Source: Rhodospirillales bacterium (lineage in GTDB: Bacteria > Pseudomonadota > Alphaproteobacteria > Reyranellales > Reyranellaceae). From it: 64,000 nt of DNA. Under the pieces are notes generated by a model, which was given only the letters and a program-made list of their open reading frames with translations, was not told the origin of the DNA and searched no databases. The stretch lies in the NCBI GenBank assembly GCA_009377525.1, contig WHTW01000004.1, positions 1 through 64,000 of the forward strand, read 5' to 3'. Positions 1 through 9,163 of the stretch are shown in pieces (positions within the stretch are counted from its first letter, which is position 1; each line of letters opens with the position of its first letter). The position numbers and the translations under genes are program-made.

Positions 1-84
1 TCGTTTTCGCGAGTTTTTTCGCACCGTAACGGGCCCCATCTGGCGGGTCGTCCGGGCGGCGCCGCCATTCCTTGTGTCGCCGCG
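1..84. repeat. 84-bp dispersed repeat, copy 1 (window edge)
   Basis: Aligns without gaps to 18674..18757 at 69 of 84 positions. The 15 differences fall on all three codon positions (4, 7 and 4), so current coding constraint is not evident. The open frame starting at base 1 nevertheless reads to a stop at 106..108, and its peptide shares HLAGR and IxCV with the other copy. It may be the decayed tail of a small cysteine-containing protein gene, or a non-coding repeat truncated by the window edge. Confidence 0.55.
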
Positions 85-112
85 GGTCCAACTTTCATAA
101 ACGAGTGATTGA

Positions 113-1624
113 TCACTTCCGGCTGATAGTTAAGCCCACTGGGCGCTGCCAGGTGATGCGCCCGAGATCGTAGCCGAACTGCCGCTCGACCACCGCGGGC
201 GTCGCGTCCGAGGCGTCGGCCTCGCGGCCGGCGACGCGGGCCTGGGCGACGTCCTTGGGCACGTCGAGCCAGATCCCCTCGAACGGCACGCCGGTCTTGA
301 GCGCCAGGGCCTCGGCGGCGGCGCGCTCGTCTTCGCGAGCGAACACCGCGTCGAGCACGACGCTGTAGCCCGCGCAGAGCACGCGCTCGGCGCGGGCTAT
401 GAAGGCGGCGTAGATCCTGGCCGAGGCGTCAGCGGAGTAGCTGCCCGGCGGCATGCGCTGCTCGAGCGCGATGCCGGCCTGGCGCTTGCGCTCGACGTCG
501 CTGCGCACCACCACCGCGCCCGGCGCGCGGCCGATCTCCGGCGCCAGCTTCAGTGCCAGCGTGGTCTTGCCGCTGCCCGACAGGCCGCCGATGGCCAGCA
601 GCCGCGGCGGCTCGGGTTTCAGGAAATCGAGCGCCATGCGCTGGTAGGCGCGGGGGCCCTCGTAGCCCTTGCCCGCCAGCGCCGCGCCCGCGGCGTCGAC
701 GAAGGCGCGTACGCAGGCGCGGCGCGACAGGAAATGCGGCAGCATCGCCAGCGCCTCTTCGTGTGGCGCCTGCGGTAGCTCGGCGATGCGCCACAGCCAT
801 TCATTGAACAGGCGGTTGGCCAAGGGCCGCAGACCGCGCTCGCAGAGGTCCATCAGCGTGAAGGCCAGATCGTAGAGCACGTCGATGCTGGCCATGCGCT
901 CGGAAAACTCGATGGCGTCGAACGGCACGGGCTGGCCATCGATCAGCACGATGTTGCGCAGGTGCAGATCGCCATGGCAGCGCCGCACTGCACCCGCCCC
1001 GGCGCGGCGCGCCACCAGCTCGATATGCGCCTCCAGCGCATCGGGCAGCGCTGTCGCCAGCGCCTCGGTGATCGACTGGTCCAGCCGCTCGCCCTGTTCC
1101 CGCAACTGGCGAATGTCGGCCGCCACCGAGCGGCGATAGTCGTCCGGCCCGGAAAAGCCGCTGACCGGCGCCAAAGCGTCGTGATAGGCGGCAACGCGCC
1201 CGCCCAGCGCCGCCATCATTTCCGGCGTCAGCGCGCGACGGTCCGCCAAGCGGTCGAACAGGCCCTCCTCGTCGAAGCGACGCATGACGACCAGCCAGTC
1301 GACGGCGTCGTCGGCGTGTTCGCCGACGTCGCCGAGCGTCAGCTTGCCATCGCGACGGCACACGGGTGCGGCGCCGAGGTAGATCTCCGGTGCCAGCCGA
1401 TGGTTGATCTCGATCTCGGCCGCGCACATCGCGCCGCGCCGCTCGACCGTCGAGAAATCCATGTAGGGGAACTTCACGGCGCGTTTCAGCTTGTAGCCGC
1501 GGTCCCCGGTGAGGAAGACCACGGCGCCGTGCGTGTCGATGCGGCGCTCGGGCGTCAGATGCTCCATCAGGAAGTCGATGACCTCGCTCTGGTCCTCGAC
1601 CACGAAGGACGGATGGGCGGTCAC
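113..1624 (-). CDS. APH-like kinase / P-loop ATPase fusion protein
   Basis: A 503-residue bifunctional protein. The N-terminal two thirds is an aminoglycoside-phosphotransferase/choline-kinase fold with the Brenner-type motif HGDLHLRN (217-224) followed by DAIEF. The C-terminal third is a P-loop kinase domain with GLSGSGKTT near 347-355. This architecture is common in proteobacteria and is annotated as an AAA-family or APH-ATP-binding fusion; its substrate is not known. I chose the GTG at 1624 because the longer reading from 1735 would overlap pdxH by about 100 bases and adds only low-complexity Arg-rich sequence. Only 10 bases separate it from the pdxH stop, so the two are probably co-transcribed. 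Confidence 0.82.
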   Translation of the reverse strand: MTAHPSFVVEDQSEVIDFLMEHLTPERRIDTHGAVVFLTGDRGYKLKRAVKFPYMDFSTVERRGAMCAAEIEINHRLAPEIYLGAAPVCRRDGKLTLGDVGEHADDAVDWLVVMRRFDEEGLFDRLADRRALTPEMMAALGGRVAAYHDALAPVSGFSGPDDYRRSVAADIRQLREQGERLDQSITEALATALPDALEAHIELVARRAGAGAVRRCHGDLHLRNIVLIDGQPVPFDAIEFSERMASIDVLYDLAFTLMDLCERGLRPLANRLFNEWLWRIAELPQAPHEEALAMLPHFLSRRACVRAFVDAAGAALAGKGYEGPRAYQRMALDFLKPEPPRLLAIGGLSGSGKTTLALKLAPEIGRAPGAVVVRSDVERKRQAGIALEQRMPPGSYSADASARIYAAFIARAERVLCAGYSVVLDAVFAREDERAAAEALALKTGVPFEGIWLDVPKDVAQARVAGREADASDATPAVVERQFGYDLGRITWQRPVGLTISRK

Positions 1625-1634
1625 GCCGGCCCCG

Positions 1635-2270
1635 TCAGGGATAGAGCGTTCGGGTCGTCCACGGCGCGTCGGGCGAGGGCCGGCGATACTCCAGCCGGTC
1701 ATGCAGGCGGAACGCGCCGTCCTGCCAGAACTCAATCAGCAAGGGTTTTAGGCGGAAGCCCGACCAGTGCGGCGGCCGCGGCACCTTGCCGATGACATGC
1801 CTGGCGGCGTACTCGGCGACGCGCTTCTCCAGGGCGAACCGGCTTTCCAGCGGCCGCGACTGGTCCGAGGCCCAGGCGCCGATCTGGTTGCCGCGGTCGC
1901 GGCTGGCGAAATAGGCATCGGCCTCCTCGGCCGTGGTCGGCGCCACCGGCCCTTCGAGGCGCACCTGGCGGCGCACCGACTTCCAGTGGAACAGCATGGC
2001 TGCCTTGGGATGCGCCAGCAGATGCTCGCCCTTGCGGCTTTCATGGTTGGTGTAGAAGATGAAACCCGAAGCGTCGAAGCCCTTGAGCAGCACCATGCGC
2101 ACCGCCGGCGTCCCGTCAGGCCCCACCGTGGCCAGGCTCAGGGCCGACGGATCGTTGGGCTCGCTCTTGTCGGCTTCGGCATACCACGCGGCGAAAAGTT
2201 CTAGCGGATCGGACTTTTCAGGGATCATGACCACAATATGAGGGGCTGTGGGCGGCAAGACCACCGGCAT
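1635..2270 (-). CDS. pdxH: Pyridoxamine 5'-phosphate oxidase
   Basis: FMN-dependent oxidase making pyridoxal 5'-phosphate from PNP or PMP, the last step of vitamin B6 biosynthesis and salvage; cytosolic homodimer. The 211 residues contain the family signatures in order: RMVLLKGF with [10 protein letters not shown] (FMN binding), RQVRLEG, and the C-terminal block [20 protein letters not shown]. Length matches the family (about 200-220 residues). The start at 2270 has a GGGA five bases upstream; an alternative ATG at 2228 (MIPEKSD) would remove 14 residues. Divergent from fabI, with only 36 bases between the starts. Confidence 0.95.
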   Translation of the reverse strand: MPVVLPPTAPHIVVMIPEKSDPLELFAAWYAEADKSEPNDPSALSLATVGPDGTPAVRMVLLKGFDASGFIFYTNHESRKGEHLLAHPKAAMLFHWKSVRRQVRLEGPVAPTTAEEADAYFASRDRGNQIGAWASDQSRPLESRFALEKRVAEYAARHVIGKVPRPPHWSGFRLKPLLIEFWQDGAFRLHDRLEYRRPSPDAPWTTRTLYP

Positions 2271-2306
2271 CTTGTCCCGCTAGCCATCCCCCGCTAGAAC
2301 CGAACC

Positions 2307-3143
2307 ATGACCGCAGCTGGACAATTGATGGCCGGTAAAAAGGGCCTCGTCATGGGCGTTGCCAACGAACGCTCGATCGCCTGGGGCATTGCCAAGGCCT
2401 GCCATGAGCACGGCGCGGAGGTGGCGTTCACCTTCCAGGGCGAGGCGCTGGAACGGCGCGTGCGGCCGCTGGCCAGCTCGGTCGGCGCCAAGATCATCCT
2501 GCCCTGCGACGTCACCGACGCCGCCAGCATCGACGCGACCTTCGCCGAGCTCGACAAGCAGTGGGGCAGCCTGGACTTCGTGGTCCACGCCATCGCCTTC
2601 TCCAACAAGGACGAATTGCGCGGCCGCTATCTCGACACCTCGCCGGAGAACTTCCAGCTCACCATGAACGTGAGCTGCTATTCCCTGACGGCGGTGGCGC
2701 AGCGCGCCGTGCCGCTGATGAAGAATGGCGGCAGCCTGCTCACGCTCACCTACTACGGCGCCGAGCGCGTCATCCCGCACTACAACGTCATGGGCGTCGC
2801 CAAGGCAGCCCTCGAGGCCAGCGTGCGATACCTCGCCGCCGACCTCGGCGAGCAGAAGATCCGCGTCAACGCCATCTCGGCCGGCCCGATCAAGACGCTG
2901 GCCTTCGCCGGCATCAACGACGGCCGCTATATACTGAAGTGGAACGAGCTCAACTCGCCGCTCAAGCGCAACATCACGCAGGAGGAAGTCGGCAACGCCG
3001 CGCTCTACCTGCTGTCCGATCTCGGCACCGGCATGACCGGTGAAGTGATGCATGTCGACGGCGGCTATCATGTCGTCGGCATGATCAAGACCTCGTCGGC
3101 CAAGCAGATCGCCGAACTGCTCGGCAATTTCGAGGGCGAGTAG
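2307..3143 (+). CDS. fabI: Enoyl-[acyl-carrier-protein] reductase (NADH), FabI type
   Basis: Reduces trans-2-enoyl-ACP in the last step of each fatty-acid elongation cycle; cytosolic tetramer and the target of triclosan-type inhibitors. The 278-residue SDR has the FabI-type nucleotide signature ([13 protein letters not shown]), the AFSNKDEL segment and the catalytic pair Y159-x6-K166 in [13 protein letters not shown]. An alternative in-frame start at 2328 (MAGKKG) would give the length more usual for FabI. Followed 17 bases later by aroC on the same strand, so both may share a transcript. Confidence 0.95.
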   Translation: MTAAGQLMAGKKGLVMGVANERSIAWGIAKACHEHGAEVAFTFQGEALERRVRPLASSVGAKIILPCDVTDAASIDATFAELDKQWGSLDFVVHAIAFSNKDELRGRYLDTSPENFQLTMNVSCYSLTAVAQRAVPLMKNGGSLLTLTYYGAERVIPHYNVMGVAKAALEASVRYLAADLGEQKIRVNAISAGPIKTLAFAGINDGRYILKWNELNSPLKRNITQEEVGNAALYLLSDLGTGMTGEVMHVDGGYHVVGMIKTSSAKQIAELLGNFEGE

Positions 3144-3160
3144 GACGGAGGCCGGCAGCC

Positions 3161-4231
3161 ATGGCCGGCAGCAGTTTCGGCACCCTCTTCCGATTCACCA
3201 GCTGGGGCGAAAGCCACGGGCCGGCGATCGGCTGCGTCGTCGACGGCACGCCGCCGCGCATCCCGCTCGGCGAGGCCGACATCCAGGTGTGGATGGAGAA
3301 GCGCCGGCCCGGCCAGTCGCGCTTCGTCACCCAGCGCCAGGAGCCGGACACGGTCAGGATCCTGTCCGGCGTGTTCGAGGGCGTCACGACCGGCACGCCG
3401 ATCGCGCTGCACATCGACAATGTCGACCAACGCTCGCGCGACTATTCGGAGATCAAGGACAAGTTCCGCCCCTCCCACGCCGATTACACCTACTTCAAGA
3501 AATACGGCGTGCGTGACTATCGCGGCGGCGGCCGCCAGTCAGCGCGCGAGACGGCGGTGCGCGTTGCCGCTGGCGCCATCGCCCGCAAGATCCTGGGTGA
3601 CGGCGTCAAGATCCGCGGCGCCGTGATCCAGCTCGGCACCCAGAAGATCGACCGCGCCAAGTGGGACTGGGATGCCACGTTGGACAATCCCTTCTGGTGT
3701 CCCGACCGCCAGGCGGCACAGGGCTGGGAAGGCTATCTCGACGACGTGCGCAAGCGCGGCAGCTCGGTCGGCGCGGTCATCGAGGTCGTGGCCTCCGGCA
3801 TAACTGTCGGCCTTGGCGACCCGGTCTACGACAAACTGGATGCTGACCTTGCCAAGGCGCTGATGAGCATCAACGCCGTGAAGGGTGTGGAGATCGGCGA
3901 CGGCTTCGCCACGGCAACGATGAGCGGCGAGGAGAATGCCGACGAGATGCGCATGGCGGATGGTGTGCCGACCTTCCTCAGCAATCACGCCGGCGGCATT
4001 TTAGGCGGCATCTCGACCGGCCAGGACATCGTCTGCCGCCTGGTCGTGAAGCCGACCAGCTCGATCCTTCACAACGTGCGCAGCATCGATCGCTTCGGCA
4101 ACGAGGTCGAATTGCGCACCAAGGGCCGCCACGATCCCTGCGTCGGCATCCGCGCCACGCCGGTCGCCGAGGCGATGATGGCGGTCGTGCTGGCCGATCA
4201 TCTGCTGCGCCATCGCGCGCAGTGCGGCTGA
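3161..4231 (+). CDS. aroC: Chorismate synthase
   Basis: Converts 5-enolpyruvylshikimate 3-phosphate to chorismate with reduced FMN, the last common step of aromatic amino-acid synthesis. At 356 residues it is full length and opens with the classic [16 protein letters not shown] block. It carries [21 protein letters not shown], and near the C-terminus the RTKGRHDPC-type segment that binds FMN and substrate. A GGAGG-like site precedes the ATG. A weak coding overlap with the next gene is avoided by 10 bases. Confidence 0.96.
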   Translation: MAGSSFGTLFRFTSWGESHGPAIGCVVDGTPPRIPLGEADIQVWMEKRRPGQSRFVTQRQEPDTVRILSGVFEGVTTGTPIALHIDNVDQRSRDYSEIKDKFRPSHADYTYFKKYGVRDYRGGGRQSARETAVRVAAGAIARKILGDGVKIRGAVIQLGTQKIDRAKWDWDATLDNPFWCPDRQAAQGWEGYLDDVRKRGSSVGAVIEVVASGITVGLGDPVYDKLDADLAKALMSINAVKGVEIGDGFATATMSGEENADEMRMADGVPTFLSNHAGGILGGISTGQDIVCRLVVKPTSSILHNVRSIDRFGNEVELRTKGRHDPCVGIRATPVAEAMMAVVLADHLLRHRAQCG

Positions 4232-4241
4232 GGCCGCGGCG

Positions 4242-4775
4242 GTGGCCGCCCAGCCCATGACGGCGCGCTACAGCACACTGCACAACGCCAGCATGGCTGC
4301 GGTTTCGCTAGGCATGATCGTGGTGGCGATCGTGCACTTCATGAACAACCCGACCAACGCGCCGACGCTGTCGCTGAACGACCCGCGCTTCGTGCTGTTC
4401 TTCATGATGGCGATGGCGATGCTCTACTATGTGGGCCTGGGCATCAGCCGCACGCGCAATCGCGAGCCGCAGGTCGTCATCGACCAAGACGGCATCCGCC
4501 TGGGCTTCGGTCGCGATCGCGGCTTCACCTGGGATGACATTGTCTGGGTGCGCCTGCGCCGCCTCGCGCTGCGCCCGCAGCTCGAAATCGGTCTTGCCGA
4601 TCAGGCCTTCATCACTGGGAACCTTCGGCTTTCGATGTGGAGCTTCGATGACAGCCTGCGTCCGGTGCGCGGGCAACCCACGACCGTGTTGGTGCGCGAT
4701 AACGGGCTCGACACCAAGGCGGCGGCGATGCTTGACGCCGTCAAGACCTTCCGCCCGGATCTGGTCAAATCCTGA
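4242..4775 (+). CDS. Small two-helix membrane protein with PH-like domain
   Basis: A 177-residue protein I cannot assign to a characterised family. Two hydrophobic helices (about residues 18-32 and 50-66) flank a short Asn/Pro loop. They are followed by a soluble domain with EPQVVIDQDGIRLG and FTWDDIVWVRLRRL, a pattern typical of bacterial PH-like membrane-associated proteins. The GTG at 4242 has a GAGG eight bases upstream; ATG 4257 is an alternative. It lies between aroC and sppA on the same strand and may be part of that operon. Confidence 0.6.
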   Translation: MAAQPMTARYSTLHNASMAAVSLGMIVVAIVHFMNNPTNAPTLSLNDPRFVLFFMMAMAMLYYVGLGISRTRNREPQVVIDQDGIRLGFGRDRGFTWDDIVWVRLRRLALRPQLEIGLADQAFITGNLRLSMWSFDDSLRPVRGQPTTVLVRDNGLDTKAAAMLDAVKTFRPDLVKS

Positions 4776-4799
4776 AGAGCTTCTGAACGGAGACTCGCC

Positions 4800-6560
4800 A
4801 TGTGGCGATTTATCGTTGGCCTGCTGGCGACCGTGGGCACCCTCACCCTGCTCGGAATCGGCGGCTGCGCCGTCTACCTCGCCTCGGGGCCCTTCACGGC
4901 CAAGGCACTGCCGCAGAACGTCATCCTGACGCTCGATCTGCGCGACGCGCCATCGGAGTCGGGCTCGACCGACCTGCTGCGCGGCGGCCTGTTCGGCGGC
5001 TCGCGCGATATCATCGAGACCGTCCAGCTCCTGTGGCAGGCGGCCGACGATCCGCGCGTCGTCGGCCTATTCGTCGACATTGGTGATGAATCGGCGGGTC
5101 TTGGCCGCGTCCAGGAGCTGCGCCAGGCGATCGCCCATTTCCGCGGCAAGGGCAAGTTCGCGGTCGGCTTCGCCGAATCCCTGGGCAGCGGCGGCACGCA
5201 CTTCTCGGACTACTACCTCGCCTCGGCGCTGGAGCAGATCTGGCTGCAGCCGAGCGGCGGGTTCGCGGTGGCCGGCCTCGCCATCGAGACGCCGTTCGTC
5301 AAGGACGGGCTGGACCGGCTGGGCGTGAAGATCGAGGGCGGCAAGCGCTACGAGTACAAGAGCGCGCCCGACACCTTCCTGGACACCGCCTACCCGCCGC
5401 CCGCCCGCAAGAATCTGCAGCAGCTTCTCGGCAGCCTGTACGGCCAGTTCGTGAGCGACGTCGCGCGCGAGCGCCATATCGAGCCGGCGAAGGTCCGCCA
5501 GCTCATCGACTCGGTGCCCTTCGACTCCGAGAAGGCGCGGGAGGAGCGGCTGGTCGACCGCATCGGCTATCGCGGCGATGCGCTCGACGCGGTCACGGCG
5601 CGTGCCGGCAAGAACCGCACCCTCGTGACGCTGACCGACTATGCCAACGATCCGGCGCGGCCCGAGCCGCGCGGCGAGACGGTGGCGCTGGTGCGCATCA
5701 CCGGCGCGATCGTGTCGGGGCCGCCGAACCGCGGTCCGCTCGATGACGACAACATCGCCACGGCCGAGGACGTGGTCGACGCGCTCGACCAGGCGGCCAC
5801 CGCCAAGGAGGTCAAGGCGATCGTGCTGCGCATCGATTCGCCGGGCGGCACCTATCCTGCGGCCGACGCCATCGCCGACGCCGTCGGGCGCGCCCGCTCG
5901 GCCGGCAAGCCGGTGATCGTGTCGATGGGCGACGTCGCGGCGTCGGGCGGCTATCTCGCGGCCCTGCGCGCCGACGTCATCGTGGCCCAGCCCACGACCA
6001 TCACGGCCTCGATCGGCGTGTTCGGCATCTGGCCGGTGGCGACCGGGCTCTTGGCCTCGCTCGGCGTCAATGTCGAGCGCCTGTCGGTCGGCACCAATGC
6101 CGGCATGTACTCGGTGTTCCAGCCGCCGACCACGGCGCAGCGCGCTGCCATGTCGCGCCAGCTCGACGAGATCTACGCCGATTTCACGCGCCAGGTCGGC
6201 GAGGCGCGCAAGCTCGAGGGCAGCCGGCTCGACGCGGCGGCGCGCGGCCGCGTCTTCTCCGGCATCGACGCCAAGAAGGCGGGTTTGATCGACGAGCTGG
6301 GCGGCCTGCAGCTCGCGCTCAGCATCGCCAAGGCCAAGGGCGGCATCGACGAATCGCGCCAGGTCGAGCTTCGCGCCTACCCACCCGAGTCCGACCGCTG
6401 GCAGAAGGTCGTGGATCGTCTGCTGCGTCTGGCCGGCATCGATGCCGACGGGCCGACGGTGCGCGCCCCACGCGAGGTGCGCGACACGCTTGCCCGCTTC
6501 GGCATCGTCGCCCGACCCGGCAACGTCCGCCTGCCGCCGCTGCCGCCATTGTGGCGCTGA
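4800..6560 (+). CDS. sppA: Signal peptide peptidase SppA, long (67K) type
   Basis: Membrane-anchored serine/lysine-dyad protease that degrades cleaved signal peptides at the periplasmic face. The 586 residues hold an N-terminal anchor (about 1-28), then two S49 peptidase repeats. The Lys general base sits in the first repeat (YEYKSA, K187) and the nucleophile in the second (GDVAASGGY, S382). That split arrangement is characteristic of the E. coli-like long form. A clear GGAG site lies upstream of the ATG. The stop codon abuts a nested palindromic repeat. Confidence 0.93.
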   Translation: MWRFIVGLLATVGTLTLLGIGGCAVYLASGPFTAKALPQNVILTLDLRDAPSESGSTDLLRGGLFGGSRDIIETVQLLWQAADDPRVVGLFVDIGDESAGLGRVQELRQAIAHFRGKGKFAVGFAESLGSGGTHFSDYYLASALEQIWLQPSGGFAVAGLAIETPFVKDGLDRLGVKIEGGKRYEYKSAPDTFLDTAYPPPARKNLQQLLGSLYGQFVSDVARERHIEPAKVRQLIDSVPFDSEKAREERLVDRIGYRGDALDAVTARAGKNRTLVTLTDYANDPARPEPRGETVALVRITGAIVSGPPNRGPLDDDNIATAEDVVDALDQAATAKEVKAIVLRIDSPGGTYPAADAIADAVGRARSAGKPVIVSMGDVAASGGYLAALRADVIVAQPTTITASIGVFGIWPVATGLLASLGVNVERLSVGTNAGMYSVFQPPTTAQRAAMSRQLDEIYADFTRQVGEARKLEGSRLDAAARGRVFSGIDAKKAGLIDELGGLQLALSIAKAKGGIDESRQVELRAYPPESDRWQKVVDRLLRLAGIDADGPTVRAPREVRDTLARFGIVARPGNVRLPPLPPLWR

Positions 6561-6691
6561 TCTTCCGGACCGCCGGCTTCCGGCCGGCTCATACTCTTCG
6601 GAGCGCGGACCTCCAGGTCCGCATCATCCTCATGAGCGGACCTGGAGGTCGGCGCTCCGTTAGGCCGGCTGGAAGCCGGCGGTCCGGAAGA
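6561..6691. repeat. Nested REP-like palindrome (one element inside another)
   Basis: The outer arms 6561..6590 and 6663..6691 are inverted copies (TCTTCCGGACCGCCGGC...) with about one mismatch. Each arm also contains its own small hairpin. Between them sits a complete second element (6595..6659) of a different version, GGAGCGCGGACCTCCAGG. The whole structure exactly fills the space between the sppA stop and the stop of the convergent hydrolase gene. It could act as a bidirectional terminator or mRNA 3' end stabiliser. Confidence 0.85.
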
Positions 6692-7804
6692 CTACGAGCG
6701 CCGCTCGCCGAGGAGCGCCACGATCGCCTGCCACATCGTCCAGGCGTTGCGCAGGTTGACGGCGGTGAACTCGACATGGCCGATGTCGTCGATCAGGAAC
6801 AGCGACACGCGCGCGCGGGACGCGGCGACCGCGAGGTCCTGGCTCTCGCTGTAAGGCACCATGGGATCGCTGCGGCCGTGCACCAGGATGAGATGGCCAC
6901 GCAGTTTCGAGAGGTCATAGAGGGCGAGATTGAGGCCGTCGATCTCGCGGCGGATGCCCGACGGCAACGCCTGGATGAGGCGGGTCACCGCATCGGGGTC
7001 GCGGTTCTCCATCAGCGCCAGCACGGCGCGTCCCTGCGGCCCCAGCGCGGCGGCCTGGCGCGAGATATCGGCGTCGCGGTCGCGAAAGCGCCGCCGCGCG
7101 ATGTCGTCCAGCAATACAGCGTCGGACGGGCTGTCGAGACGGCCGGCATTGGCCATCACGAAGGCCCATCGCCCGTAGTGGCTGGGCTCGACGCGGAACT
7201 CGCGGCTGTCACCGCGCGGCCGGAAGGCGCCGGTAGTCACGAAGCGGATGACGGCTTCGGCGTCGCGATAGCCGCCGATGCCGACGACGAAGGCGATGCG
7301 CGGCGCAAGGTCGTCCTCGAGGGCGGCGATAATGGCCGGCGCCACGGCATAGGAGATGGCGGCGACGCCGAGCGGCACGCCCGGCTGCTGGCCGCCCAGG
7401 TAGCGCAGCGCCGCGGCCACGCGGTCGGCGTCGACGCGCGACAGCGCCAGCCGGCGCAGCTCGGGCAATTCCGGAACCACGACGGCAAAGCCCGCGCGGG
7501 CGAAGGTCCGCGCCAGAGCTTTCAGCCGCGGCTCGTCGCGGCCCAGGACGGCGGCCCCCGGCACCAGCACCATGGCCGCGCGTACGTTGCCCGCCGGCAA
7601 GTAGAGGTCACCCTCCCCATCCGGCCAGCGCACCAGGCGGTCCTGCGGCGCCGGCGTCACGTCCTGCCACAGCGTCCGCTCACCACCCGCAGCGATGTCC
7701 CACATGATCAGAACCGCCTGCGCCCACCCGATCGGCCTGCCGAAGACGAACGCCGCCGCGACCAGCAGCCCGATGCAGGCGAGCAGGAGCGCAAACCGCT
7801 TCAT
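6692..7804 (-). CDS. Membrane-anchored alpha/beta hydrolase
   Basis: A 370-residue protein with an N-terminal hydrophobic anchor (residues 4-21) and an alpha/beta hydrolase domain. The putative nucleophile S151 lies in AAISYAVAP, so the usual GxSxG elbow is AxSxA. The acid is probably in HGRSDPMVP and the histidine in DDIGHVEF. Substrate unknown. The start overlaps the stop of the upstream 2H phosphoesterase gene by four bases, indicating translational coupling at the distal end of a seven-gene operon. The closest general description is a periplasmic-facing or membrane-associated esterase/lipase. Confidence 0.7.
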   Translation of the reverse strand: MKRFALLLACIGLLVAAAFVFGRPIGWAQAVLIMWDIAAGGERTLWQDVTPAPQDRLVRWPDGEGDLYLPAGNVRAAMVLVPGAAVLGRDEPRLKALARTFARAGFAVVVPELPELRRLALSRVDADRVAAALRYLGGQQPGVPLGVAAISYAVAPAIIAALEDDLAPRIAFVVGIGGYRDAEAVIRFVTTGAFRPRGDSREFRVEPSHYGRWAFVMANAGRLDSPSDAVLLDDIARRRFRDRDADISRQAAALGPQGRAVLALMENRDPDAVTRLIQALPSGIRREIDGLNLALYDLSKLRGHLILVHGRSDPMVPYSESQDLAVAASRARVSLFLIDDIGHVEFTAVNLRNAWTMWQAIVALLGERRS

Positions 7805-8307
7805 CTCATGAGGCGCACGCTCGCCAGCGTTTCGAGCCCGCCATTGTGGCCGCGCAGCAGCGCCAGCTCCTCGACCCGGCCATGCATCGGCAGGTGCCGG
7901 CGCTCGACCATGCGCGCGAGATGCTCGGCCTCGGCGGCATGGCCGAACAGGCCGAGCGTGATGTGCGGTTCGAAGGCTTCGGCGCCGGGCACCGGATTCA
8001 GCGTCTCGTGGAGCTCGACCAGCTCGGCCGCACCGTCGGCCGGCACGGCGTAGAGGTAGGCGGCGCGCGACGGCGGCGCCATGTCATGCCGCACTAGGCG
8101 CTCGAGCACGAACCAGAACGGCCGGCGGCCGGCCAGTCCGTCGAGCGCCGTCCTGAGCCGCGCCTCCTCGGATGCATCGGCGCCGAACACCAGGGTGAAG
8201 TGCGGGCCAATCAGGTCGGCCTCGCGTGGATGGTACTGCGCCCTGAGCCGCCGCAGGGCGGTGTCGTCGGCCTCCGCCAGCACCGGCCAGGCCACGACGT
8301 AGAGCAT
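7801..8307 (-). CDS. 2H phosphoesterase (2'-5' RNA ligase-like)
   Basis: A 168-residue protein with the two hallmark HxT motifs of the 2H superfamily: PHFTLV (H36, T38) and PHITLG (H115, T117). Such proteins act on 2',5' or cyclic phosphodiester bonds in RNA or nucleotides; the substrate here is unknown. The ATG at 8307 overlaps the stop of the DUF169 gene (TGATG). The much longer frame extending upstream runs antiframe through that gene and is not real. Middle member of the 12.2-6.7 kb operon. Confidence 0.78.
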   Translation of the reverse strand: MLYVVAWPVLAEADDTALRRLRAQYHPREADLIGPHFTLVFGADASEEARLRTALDGLAGRRPFWFVLERLVRHDMAPPSRAAYLYAVPADGAAELVELHETLNPVPGAEAFEPHITLGLFGHAAEAEHLARMVERRHLPMHGRVEELALLRGHNGGLETLASVRLMR

Positions 8308-9134
8308 CAGCCGTAGCTCTTGGCCATGCCGAAGGCGGGATCCATCGCCGCACCATAGGGCGGGAACGGATAGCGCAGGCCGCTCTTGCCGAGATGGCCC
8401 ATGCCCTCGATGGCGCGCAGGAACTCGTCGGGCGGGCAGGCCATCAGCAGCTCGTCGTCGGCGACACCGCCGTAGCGCCGCTCGGCATAGCAGGGCAGCG
8501 ACAGCGAGGTCTGCCGCGTGGCAAGCGCGCGCCCCCACGAATCGGCGCAGGCGCTCTCGCCGGTCACCGTGAAGTCGTAGCGGCGATAGCGGTGGAACTG
8601 CAGGCCGTTGATGAAATAGATCATCTGGCCGGGCGTGCCGTAGAACAGGCAGATGTCCGGCGGATCGAGCCGCGCCGAGCGCAATGGCGACACGACCAAG
8701 CCGTTGTACTTGCCGTCGGGCACGCGCGGCATCTGCGCCTGGTGCGCGGCCGAGGCCTCCTTGTTGCCGAACCACACGCCGTTCATGTGGTCGCCCGACA
8801 GGAAGCCTTCGCCAGGATGGTTCAAGCCAACCACGCCGCCGCAGTTGCCGCCACGCGTGTTGTCGACGGTGATGCCGAGCGTGAAGCCGTACCAGCGCGA
8901 CTGTGTCACCATCTGGCACATCGTGAACTTGAAGCCCTCGGTCGGCTTGCGCACGCCCTGGATCTTCTCCATGTCGGCTGGATCCTCGAACAGCCGCATG
9001 CCGATCGGCTGGGTCCGGATGCGTAAAAGGTCGATCAGCTTGGCCGAGGCATCGGCCAGCATCTTGCCGTCGATCTTCTCGGGCGGCGTCCACGGGGCGA
9101 CCTTGTAGCCCGGCGGCAGCGTCTGGACGTTCAT
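8307..9134 (-). CDS. DUF169 family protein
   Basis: A 275-residue protein of the DUF169 (COG2043) type, an uncharacterised family found in bacteria and archaea. Conserved landmarks include QPIGMRLFED near residue 42, CQMVTQSRWYG, GNCGGVVGL and an FxPYGAAMD-like C-terminus. Several cysteines suggest a metal or redox site but nothing is proven. A strong GGAGG site precedes the ATG. It follows the SDR gene by 29 bases and is translationally coupled to the 2H phosphoesterase, so the three probably share a transcript. Confidence 0.72.
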   Translation of the reverse strand: MNVQTLPPGYKVAPWTPPEKIDGKMLADASAKLIDLLRIRTQPIGMRLFEDPADMEKIQGVRKPTEGFKFTMCQMVTQSRWYGFTLGITVDNTRGGNCGGVVGLNHPGEGFLSGDHMNGVWFGNKEASAAHQAQMPRVPDGKYNGLVVSPLRSARLDPPDICLFYGTPGQMIYFINGLQFHRYRRYDFTVTGESACADSWGRALATRQTSLSLPCYAERRYGGVADDELLMACPPDEFLRAIEGMGHLGKSGLRYPFPPYGAAMDPAFGMAKSYG

Positions 9135-9163
9135 GGTTTCCTCCGTGTCTGGTTATGGCGGAC

